Shown: positions 6,001 to 11,054 of the stretch, one piece after another
Layout: every line of letters begins with the position of its first letter
Numbering within the stretch: position 1 is the first letter of the stretch
Origin: Planctomycetaceae bacterium
GTDB taxonomy: Bacteria > Planctomycetota > Planctomycetia > Pirellulales > Pirellulaceae
Direction: 5' to 3'
Assembly: GCA_002685655.1 (NCBI GenBank)
Contig: NYXM01000169.1
Span: 1-11,054 of the forward strand
Length of the DNA stretch: 11,054 bases
The notes under the pieces: generated by a model
The model's input: only the letters and a program-made list of their open reading frames with translations
What the model was told of the DNA's origin: nothing
The model's database searches: none
Made by a program: the position numbers and the translations under genes

Positions 6001-7645
6001 CCTTTCGCCCTACACGTCCCCAACGCTGCCGTATACCATCCTGACTATGAAAGACCGTCGGGAAACCCTTGCTCGCTGTTGCGACGTCCCACGTGGTTTG
6101 GAGGATCAAGCCGGAATCGACTACGAACGTGATTCCGTCAATTGTCAGCGACGTTTCGGCAATGTTTGTGGAAAGAATGACGCGCCGGCAGCTCGGGTCA
6201 GCCTTCTCGCCACGCGCCGACTCTTGCTCCTCTTTTGGAGCGCTCGCCAGCAGCTTGTAAATAGTTGTCTTGTCAACCTTCCCCTTTGCCTCAGCGCTGG
6301 TTTCCGATAGCTTCTCAAGTTGTTCGGTTACTTGGTCGTACGTTTCGTCGATCAACTTCCCAGTTGGAAGAAATGCCAGTATATCGCCGGAGTCAGTGCC
6401 CTTCACAATGCTTATGATCTGTTTCGCCATCAGGGCCGGTATCGCCGTACGCCAATTGTTCCGACTCTTCTTGTCGGTGATCAGCGAGCTGTCGCATTTC
6501 TCCCACTCGTCTTCTGGCAGTCGGAACTGCTCATACTTTCGAGTAAGTGTTTCCAGATTCTCGTTGTTTGGACCAGGTTTCTGCCAGTCCTTTGCTCGCT
6601 CGGTAGAAAGCAGGTCGGCGATATCCATCATCGGCCAAAGCGGTTCCCCGTAACCCCACACCTTCTTGGCATCAACTTCCAGTTTGGACCCCTTGTCGCT
6701 GCCGCCAAAGAAGTTGACGAAGAAGTCGCCGTCGATGGTCGCGCTAACGATTATGACGCGCAGCCGGGGGTGACGTGGAAGAGCGTCGCGAAGATAGCCA
6801 AGGATAAAATCGATGTTCTGACTCCGTTCGTGTGCTTCGTCAATAACGATGGTCCCAAACGCGTCGAGTTTTCCGTCGCGAAGCCAAGCGAGAAGGCTAC
6901 CGTCGGTTACATAGACCAAGCGGCAATTGGCATCAAAGGCATGTTCACCGCTCACGCGGTAACCCACTTCCGACCCGACACCGAAATAGCCCATCCGAGA
7001 TAGTTGTTCAATCGCCTTTTCCCGAGCTTCTCCTTCTGTTCCCTCCAGTACTGCTGCAACCCTGGGGTCTGCGAGACTGGCCACGAATGCGGCGATATCG
7101 ATGGCCGCGCACCGACGTGGCTGCGTCACGATGATTTGGCCACGATCAGCCAGATGACGTCCGTCTTTGTCTGGCGGATAGAGCAGACGAAACGGAAGAA
7201 AGGTGGACTTCCCGCTTCCCGTTCCAGCAATCACGACGGCAACTTGATTCTCCCTGAGTTCCTCGAGAAGCTGCCGCATGTGGGCGTCCGTCAACCCGAA
7301 GTCATATTTTGCGAGGTCTGCTGAGGCCGCTTCCTCTCGCTTGTGGGCGATGGGCAACGGCCCCAAGCCCCCAAGCGGGCCTGTCGGATTACTTGGATCT
7401 TGGACCACTCCGATTGTGGCAACATCAATGTAGGGCACGGCCATCAATGCCGCGTCGCGGCCGTGGGCGAGGCGACAAGCTGGGCACCGATTCGACCGCG
7501 TGCCACCCCGACGCAGAGTCTTTTGTGTCCATGAATCCGGATAGCCGAAACTCCCATCGAGACCCTTTCGCTGGCATTCCTTGCACACGGCCTGCCAGCG
7601 TTTCGTTGTGGTCCCCAGTGTTTCTGCCTTCATTTCGTCGCCCAT
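3098..7645 (-). CDS. HrpA-like DEAH-box helicase with zinc knuckle and two C-terminal S1 domains
   Basis: A 1515-residue cytoplasmic NTP-driven helicase, probably acting on RNA or RNA-DNA hybrids. C21xxC24 and C54xxC57 form a likely zinc site. The RecA-like core has GTGSGKST (141-148, Walker A), TQPRRCAA (174-181), DEAH (269-272), SAT (301-303), STNIAETSLTIDG (492-504) and QRWGRVGR (540-547; family consensus QRxGRAGR). Winged-helix and ratchet regions typical of DEAH/RHA helicases follow (LDEQGDLTVLG, 633-643). Residues about 948-1040 are acidic and probably disordered. About 1050-1190 has beta-rich character that may be degenerate OB folds. Two clear S1 domains end the protein (about 1355-1430, VTDFGAFVEVAPGVSGLVHVSE; and 1442-1513). 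Bacterial HrpA lacks this zinc knuckle plus S1 pair. The start at 7645 has GAGGG six bases upstream. An ATG at 7633 would overlap the preceding stop as ATGA, giving 1511 residues. It is the last gene of a coupled three-gene set. Substrate is unknown. Confidence 0.92.
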   Translation of the reverse strand: MGDEMKAETLGTTTKRWQAVCKECQRKGLDGSFGYPDSWTQKTLRRGGTRSNRCPACRLAHGRDAALMAVPYIDVATIGVVQDPSNPTGPLGGLGPLPIAHKREEAASADLAKYDFGLTDAHMRQLLEELRENQVAVVIAGTGSGKSTFLPFRLLYPPDKDGRHLADRGQIIVTQPRRCAAIDIAAFVASLADPRVAAVLEGTEGEAREKAIEQLSRMGYFGVGSEVGYRVSGEHAFDANCRLVYVTDGSLLAWLRDGKLDAFGTIVIDEAHERSQNIDFILGYLRDALPRHPRLRVIIVSATIDGDFFVNFFGGSDKGSKLEVDAKKVWGYGEPLWPMMDIADLLSTERAKDWQKPGPNNENLETLTRKYEQFRLPEDEWEKCDSSLITDKKSRNNWRTAIPALMAKQIISIVKGTDSGDILAFLPTGKLIDETYDQVTEQLEKLSETSAEAKGKVDKTTIYKLLASAPKEEQESARGEKADPSCRRVILSTNIAETSLTIDGITFVVDSGLILQTTWDVATASKGFPTVFHSQDGIRQRWGRVGRKAPGWVFPLYTEEMYNGMPPHTPPASIRENSEQSVLKAVGCGIADPCSFMFPAAFSTGDDAYSETAATFREELKRAYASHQQRGALDEQGDLTVLGLEIEPYIGSMTEATAIMLADQLACAIEAITAMKLLQGGSSLIGNQPKNNLFEFNWKWDADARDRARRYLLALRAGCIDDLDVVLKVYAAWERAVDDQSLAKKREDRPRAWAEKHFVSHAVLKAAKAARKDALRTLSFNKKSSELRPVLPELAPRVRAVFSYALGDLIYERTDSGSFRPADACSEGQSLDHSGIDLDGLVPPPRTDRVIAFRRFSARGFPALSNLVECVEWGLPKASKAARPWSGFVRKVALRLRDSDGQIIGPSHHDHWALWDEYPIGSYVRCRFRHDGEARLMQRIEILKDGPDEHPIASSESEDGETATDDAIISDDTEDGGLASLARGAVIDSNQEPQYEEKGDAEAREKENAVVRKSPQKDARPADALSSELQSPNQNENANPWVRVNSAGGRDLPLETGIVQVVAFEGNGEDRRVLVEPVAPPTEAIEKLKKTAEKQGVVQIKVVEVVRGWGPSYIACREIETGVRVVLGHCDLSLNRFDNEFAEMVPADAVFEVTVTGFDASDWLLRATRIPQVLHAWGQIKPKSVRSKGKKAPAVPAHIRGTRGPNGDIVNIVVDGGEPTTGLVFRFTQRMDRLLQFNVIASREDAIQDAPLLLCVLPSDDQQSLKLPVDLDEIGEHQDLDKFFRVIDSIEWLENKGTVQSKRKPILSPVRDKLLKLSANRKWHEKVWDWWAQTNSLKPVATFKAQSGAEQDAWKKFQVGDMVNGTVNNVTDFGAFVEVAPGVSGLVHVSEMSWQRPNHPEDMLAVGQSATVKVISVDAAQQKIGLSMKALQTAPSRGPVPLSVGQVLQGRVSEIRDGLGVFVDIGRGRPGLVHISQIANAFVADIRDHVQEGAEVTVKVLDETSKGISLSMKDV

Positions 7646-8697
7646 GGTCGTCCCTCATGATAGGAATCTTCTCGTGAATCGTGGTAGAAAGGGACAACCT
7701 CAATCGAAGCGGGTTGGGCGAGCAAATGTTCGGTCACGGCCCGATAAAAGCCAACCACAGCGGGCTCAAGTCCTGTTTGATATACACGTAGGCAAACGCA
7801 GCCTTCTTCAGCAAGCTCGCGAAGCTGCGTTCGGGATGTCTTGTACACGAATTGATCCGTTTCAGCAGCAGGACGCGACAGGCTGACGTGACCGTTCCGT
7901 AACCATGCAGCATCAACCGTTGTGTCCATTTCCGGGTGACGCATCGACATGAGCGACACTCGCAGAATTGGCAGATTGTTGGCGGAACTCTCCTTCAACC
8001 GCAGCGCGCGTAATGGAAAGGGATCTGCTTCTGACCCGTCGCGATAGATCACGCGTGCATTGACAGGTTTCTGCTTAGGTTCAGCCGAAACGAATTCTCG
8101 GAGTCCCTCTGAAAGTACTTGATTGTTCACGCCCGATGGGATCAAAGGGCTTCCGTCATCGGCAACCGCAGCTTCAAGCTGGTCGCGCCACCGGGCTTCG
8201 ATCGCTGCAAAGACTCCCTTTGCCGTCTTTGGAGCTTTCCACACTTCAGGCGGACGTGACAGACGGCCGTCTTCCCCTGAGAGTTCTTCCATAATCACGG
8301 TGGTGCCACGCTCGAATGCATGACGCACTTCGAAGAGAATTGCGTCGCTGTCCATGTCTGCGATTCCTGTAAGAATGTCATCTTTCAGTGATCCACTGAC
8401 ATCGTGGCCGGAGAGCGACCAGGGATGCCGGAAGATCTGGGTATTCGCATCAAGGATACGGATGGACTCGTCGCCCAAATCCCATCGCCACCAATCACTA
8501 TTCTCTTCGGCCGACCGACTAACGAACCTCTCAAGGGCTCTGCACAGTGCTTCGTAGCGCACAGCCTCCCGACGGTCGCCCGGAGGGGCCTTTTCGTAGC
8601 GAGCGGCCGCGCGTTCGGCTTGCTGAGCGAAAGCAGCAAACTCTTTTTCCCAGACTTCCTTCGGGATGGCTATCAATGTGGTCAGTTCTACGGTCAT
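7630..8697 (-). CDS. Conserved-looking protein of unknown function, middle gene of the helicase cassette
   Basis: A 355-residue soluble protein with no signal peptide or membrane segment. I do not recognise a named family. Residues 11-65 are helical and charged (EFAAFAQQAERAAARYEKA). Residues 70-140 are mixed, with WWRWDLGDESIRIL and VRHAFERGTTVIMEEL. Residues about 241-325 form the best-structured segment: LPILRVSLMSMRHPEMDTT, then HVSLSRP, QFVYKTSRTQLRELAEEG and LRVYQTGLEPAVVGFYRAV. This alternation of strands and helices suggests a compact C-terminal domain. No catalytic motif is evident. The ATG overlaps the stop of the 485-aa gene as ATGA (8694-8697). Its own stop lies inside the helicase start region, so it is translationally coupled at both ends and expected near 1:1 with its neighbours. 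A partner or adaptor of the helicase is the simplest inference. Confidence 0.88.
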   Translation of the reverse strand: MTVELTTLIAIPKEVWEKEFAAFAQQAERAAARYEKAPPGDRREAVRYEALCRALERFVSRSAEENSDWWRWDLGDESIRILDANTQIFRHPWSLSGHDVSGSLKDDILTGIADMDSDAILFEVRHAFERGTTVIMEELSGEDGRLSRPPEVWKAPKTAKGVFAAIEARWRDQLEAAVADDGSPLIPSGVNNQVLSEGLREFVSAEPKQKPVNARVIYRDGSEADPFPLRALRLKESSANNLPILRVSLMSMRHPEMDTTVDAAWLRNGHVSLSRPAAETDQFVYKTSRTQLRELAEEGCVCLRVYQTGLEPAVVGFYRAVTEHLLAQPASIEVVPFYHDSREDSYHEGRPWATK

Positions 8698-10151
8698 GCT
8701 CGTCCCACTCTTGAAGCCAGCAATCTGCGTTCGATGGCTCTGTCAATCGCCTCTAACGTATCGGGACAGGTCATCACTGCGATCTTTCGGGGCACTGTCA
8801 CCGCTTCTTCATTCGGGACCAGGAAACCGACGTTGCCTCCGTTCTCCCGCAATGAGGCGGATGCGACTGCGACATCCCGATCAGTCAACGTGTGACGCGG
8901 AAAAACCAATAGCTCGTTTCCAATTACAGTGCTGTCTGTTTGCCTCTCCGTCCACGGAAAATGAGACATGTTCTCTCCCCGCATTCGTACTGCCCCAATG
9001 TCTGGCAAGATCTCCCACGTAACGCGGCTCTGACGATCCTCATGCACAGGCACGGTTTCACCGATGCTACCACCGCCCTCCGGCGCGGTCAGTACCTTGA
9101 ATAGCACGCCGAGCATATGTGCCGCACGGGACACACCAAGTTCTGCCTGCCTCGCCGCGCGGATTCGCGGGTCGCAATCACCGCGAAGGATTGAAACCAG
9201 TCTGCCTGATGTTGCTGCAAGAAAATCAAGTTCTATCGGCAACCAAATCCCCGACAGAAGAACAAAACACGCTCGTTCGGGCGTCAAACGACCGCTGGTT
9301 GTCAGTTTCTCAAGACGGTTCCGCAGATCATCCGGCATTTCGGTGGCAGCCCACATAAGCTCGCGCGCCTCCGCCGGATGAATCGCCCGCGGGTCGTGCG
9401 TACCGAGCTCGATGCCCCGAGTTCGAGCGAATTGTCGAAGGACAGCGGGCACCTTCTTTTCCGGATGCCTGTCGAACCGGACCTCCATCGTTCCACCAGA
9501 GCGAAACGCCTCTCCCAGTGTGAGTGCGGCCAGGGCGCGGCTACCTTCGTGCACGGCCACATGCGGAACTTGACAACTCTGCCACACTTTTGCGGAAAGC
9601 CCATTAAACATGTCGTCATGTCGAATAGCAGCGTGACCAATAATGACGTTTTGCACGGCCACACGAATCGGCCGCTCGTGGTAATGGCGAGGCCGCGTTC
9701 CGGATGCCCCATGCGACCCGTGGTACGTCGCAATGATCCTTTTAATCAGTTTCAGACCAGCGTCTTTCGCCGCAAGATCTGCTGCCATCGTGGCGAGATA
9801 TTCCTTAACACTCACGTCCAGCACTTGACGCTGTGCCCACTCAGGAACATCGTCAAGATGCCAGCGGACCACTCTTCCAAAATCAAGCGGTTGCGGGCCG
9901 GAAGGCTCTTTGCAGACGACGCACGCAAAAGAGCGTTCATCCACCGGCATCACCGGGATCAACTCTGCTGGAGCTGGGGTCGCAGCAGTCTCCAGGACAT
10001 CCAGTGCCCAGGGAAGGTCTTGGGCGTTGTCAGAGCCAAGATCGTAGACCAATCGGTTCAGAGTCTTCGGGTACTTACCGCTCAGAATCTCGGCGAGCGC
10101 CGCCGGTCCGCGAAGTGAGCGCATTGTTAGGAAATCGCTGCCGATACTCAC
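8694..10151 (-). CDS. Protein of unknown function, first gene of the coupled helicase cassette
   Basis: A 485-residue soluble protein with no recognised enzymatic motif. Residues about 30-125 end in IPVMPVDERSFACVVC, FGRVVRWHLDDVPEW and VSVKEYLATMA. That pattern faintly resembles SMI1/KNR4 (SUKH) folds, but I would not assign the family without a profile search. A second region, 155-245, is rich in His and Arg and has a strongly family-like look (RPIRVAVQNVIIGHAA, VPHVAVHEGSRALAALTLG, GGTMEVRFDRHPEKKVPAVL). Residues 260-345 are helical; the last 100 residues look beta-rich. The start is GTG at 10149-10151, chosen because GGAG lies seven bases upstream; an ATG at 10122-10124 is the alternative. 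It is followed without a gap (ATGA) by the 355-aa gene. The gap of 95 bases to the 172-aa gene has no terminator, so one transcript may cover all four genes. Confidence 0.88.
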   Translation of the reverse strand: MSIGSDFLTMRSLRGPAALAEILSGKYPKTLNRLVYDLGSDNAQDLPWALDVLETAATPAPAELIPVMPVDERSFACVVCKEPSGPQPLDFGRVVRWHLDDVPEWAQRQVLDVSVKEYLATMAADLAAKDAGLKLIKRIIATYHGSHGASGTRPRHYHERPIRVAVQNVIIGHAAIRHDDMFNGLSAKVWQSCQVPHVAVHEGSRALAALTLGEAFRSGGTMEVRFDRHPEKKVPAVLRQFARTRGIELGTHDPRAIHPAEARELMWAATEMPDDLRNRLEKLTTSGRLTPERACFVLLSGIWLPIELDFLAATSGRLVSILRGDCDPRIRAARQAELGVSRAAHMLGVLFKVLTAPEGGGSIGETVPVHEDRQSRVTWEILPDIGAVRMRGENMSHFPWTERQTDSTVIGNELLVFPRHTLTDRDVAVASASLRENGGNVGFLVPNEEAVTVPRKIAVMTCPDTLEAIDRAIERRLLASRVGRA

Positions 10152-10246
10152 CGCCAGTCTCCGAAGATTCGCAAGCTAACGTCGGGTAAGCCTTCTCCGT
10201 GGCCATCTTACTCCATCGTCTCCCGTTCCTCTATTTTCGGCACTGT

Positions 10247-10765
10247 TCACGAGGCAAACGGATAGTCCTTCTTGCTGTGAAAGTTTATGAGGTGGTCACC
10301 CTTGCCGTTCTCACGCAGTTCATCGTTCGCAGCCTTAATTGCGCGCCGAACATCATTCGGGAACGATGAACTTGTCACGAAATGAAACTCCGTCCGCTCG
10401 CCCTTAAGGATTTCATGCTTGACCGTTTCGACCTTCTTGATCGAGAAGCCCTTGTAGTACCCTGACTTCAGCGAATGAGCGAATGCGACGCCAATGGGTG
10501 GCTTCGTTCCAAGGCCACCTGCTGCTGGCCGCGTAATCAGAACATCCCCCGTTTTGTCGATCCTGATCTTGTCATTCTTGAAGATGTGGAGACGGGGAAG
10601 CTCTTGATGTCCTTTGGATTCAAACTCTACTTTCTTGAGGGAGTTCGATATTGCCTGTCTCCGATCCTTTGGCAACTCGGCGGTTGACGTTGGGTGGCGA
10701 AGATCCGTCCTTGACCGCGAGGCCAAGTCGGCTTGCTCTGGTGTGTAAGTGTTACCGCATGCCAT
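10247..10765 (-). CDS. Small basic protein of unknown function, upstream of the helicase cassette
   Basis: A 172-residue Lys/Arg/His-rich soluble protein with no signal peptide or membrane helix. I recognise no family. Residues about 30-50 are basic and helical (PKDRRQAISNSLKKVEF). Residues 57-125 look beta-rich (LHIFKNDKIRIDKTGDVLIT, GYYKGFSIKKVETVKHEIL). A helix follows (DVRRAIKAANDELRENG), and the tail HLINFHSKKDYPF carries two His. The ATG at 10763-10765 is preceded by AGGAG with a six-base spacer, the best ribosome-binding site in the window. It reads in the same direction as the three-gene cassette and lies 95 bases before it. A candidate promoter lies at 10853-10883. It may be a small accessory, regulator or toxin-like component, or an unrelated cargo gene. 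Confidence 0.8.
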   Translation of the reverse strand: MACGNTYTPEQADLASRSRTDLRHPTSTAELPKDRRQAISNSLKKVEFESKGHQELPRLHIFKNDKIRIDKTGDVLITRPAAGGLGTKPPIGVAFAHSLKSGYYKGFSIKKVETVKHEILKGERTEFHFVTSSSFPNDVRRAIKAANDELRENGKGDHLINFHSKKDYPFAS

Positions 10766-10770
10766 TGTTT

Positions 10771-10776
10771 TCTCCT
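10771..10776 (-). promoter_or_regulatory. Strong Shine-Dalgarno of the 172-aa gene
   Basis: AGGAGA on the minus strand, with AGGAG six bases before the ATG at 10765. It is much stronger than the sites seen for dnaE, the FHA gene or the coupled genes, and it fixes the start of this open frame. Confidence 0.75.
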
Positions 10777-10824
10777 ACTTTTGTCGCGCGCAACGTGACT
10801 TTTGCATTTCGTAGTCCACCGAAT

Positions 10825-11053
10825 CTACGTGCAACCCATCGCTTCACGAGCGATTATGCCGCTTCGATCTCCAGAGAAGTAAAGATGCTCCGGCTGAGCA
10901 GTCGCCGACGAGGACCGGCCCAATGTGGGCCACACCCCCAACGGTGTCCTTTTTCGCCCGGTCGTGGCCGCCGTTATCCGGGATTTCCCATATGGATCTA
11001 CCTGGAACCACTCCAGGCTCGGATGTTGCTCATTGTAACAGAATGCGCCCCCC
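10825..11053 (-). CDS. Possible 3' end of an unidentified gene running off the window
   Basis: One minus-strand frame is open from the right edge to a TAG at 10825-10827, about 75 codons. It reads with segments such as NEQHPSLEWFQVDPYGK and GDRSGIIAREAMG. No family is recognised. An open frame of this length is not improbable by chance, and the final bases are a run of C, so the edge may be an assembly end. If real, it would end about 60 bases before the 172-aa gene, and the candidate operon promoter would lie inside it. Confidence 0.22.
   Translation of the reverse strand, partial: GGAFCYNEQHPSLEWFQVDPYGKSRITAATTGRKRTPLGVWPTLGRSSSATAQPEHLYFSGDRSGIIAREAMGCT
10838..10854. repeat. 6-bp palindrome over the predicted operon start
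   Basis: ATCGCT (10838-10843) and AGCGAT (10849-10854) are exact reverse complements around TCACG. The position over the predicted transcription start makes it a possible operator, but a 6-bp arm can occur by chance. Confidence 0.35.
10853..10883 (-). promoter_or_regulatory. Candidate promoter for the helicase operon
   Basis: On the minus strand, TTTACT (10878-10883) and CATAAT (10853-10858) are spaced by 19 bases. The -10 box matches 5 of 6; the spacing is longer than ideal. Transcription would start near 10846, giving a leader of about 80 bases before the 172-aa gene. The palindrome at 10838-10854 overlaps the -10 box and the start, a typical operator position. Confidence 0.35.
10917..10954. 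repeat. Two adjacent hairpins with a T-run on the plus strand
   Basis: GGCCCA (10917-10922) pairs with TGGGCC (10926-10931). Directly after it ACACC (10932-10936) pairs with GGTGT (10943-10947), followed by CC and five T (10950-10954). On the plus strand the second hairpin resembles a weak intrinsic terminator, but no plus-strand gene ends here. On the minus strand it would lie upstream of the operon promoter. Confidence 0.35.
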
Positions 11054-11054
11054 C

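Larger units (their letters stand above)
10766..11054. other. Upstream region of the helicase operon
   Basis: About 290 bases with no secure gene. It contains the ribosome-binding site, candidate promoter, palindromes and uncertain open frame listed separately. The right boundary of the island is not visible here. Confidence 0.5.

Noticed and set aside
6320..7003. Plus-strand frame of 227 codons, and other plus-strand frames within 3189-7677
   Set aside because: All lie opposite the helicase, whose motifs fix the minus-strand frame throughout; the plus-strand translations show no domain character.
9378..10118. Plus-strand frame of 246 codons opposite the 485-aa gene
   Set aside because: The minus-strand frame has the coupled overlap, a good start with GGAG upstream and a coherent protein; the plus-strand frame has none of these.
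10075..10206. 43-codon minus-strand frame starting with ATG after GGAG in the gap before the 485-aa gene
   Set aside because: It mostly overlaps the 485-aa gene in another frame and has no domain character. It is possible as a leader peptide, but not supported.
1..11054. CRISPR array, insertion sequence, or ribosomal RNA
   Set aside because: No regularly spaced repeats, no transposase or terminal inverted repeats, and no rRNA-like stretch were seen.

Overview
The window looks like a planctomycete chromosome (inferred from the type of FHA-domain protein, its pairing with dnaE, and the integrase type; no 16S or marker tree is available here). A core segment meets a genomic island at a tRNA gene. 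All protein genes lie on the minus strand; the tRNA is on the plus strand.

Core segment (1-1919). The 5' end of dnaE (DNA polymerase III alpha subunit, PHP domain) runs off the left edge. Upstream of it is an FHA-domain protein, then a complete tRNA-Arg(TCG) with a good sigma70-type promoter directed away from the core genes.

Island boundary (1920-3097). A tyrosine recombinase gene ends six bases past the tRNA. It keeps catalytic box II, the His/Arg pair and the Tyr, but has no usable N-terminal domain. A shifted frame at 2721-2786 reads as the missing first-arginine region and ends in a stop codon, so this is probably a decayed integrase. Two perfect hairpins lie at the tRNA/integrase junction. 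The 216 bases between integrase and helicase hold repeated GATCGG motifs and three further inverted repeats, one a stem of about 15 bp.

Candidate system (3098-10765). Read on the minus strand: a 172-aa orphan protein with a strong Shine-Dalgarno, a 95-base gap, a 485-aa protein of unknown function, a 355-aa protein of unknown function, and a 1515-aa DEAH-box (HrpA-like) helicase. The helicase has an N-terminal CxxC...CxxC zinc knuckle and two C-terminal S1 RNA-binding domains. The last three genes overlap tightly (ATGA at 8694-8697, and 16 or 4 bases at the helicase start), so they are probably translationally coupled and act together. Beside a tRNA-borne integrase, such a cassette is a reasonable candidate for a nucleic-acid-sensing defence or mobile-element conflict system. 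I cannot match it to a named system; the function is inference.

Right edge (10766-11054). This region holds the operon's likely promoter, overlapping a palindrome, plus other hairpins and an uncertain open frame running off the window. The right end of the island was not found, so it probably continues beyond the window.
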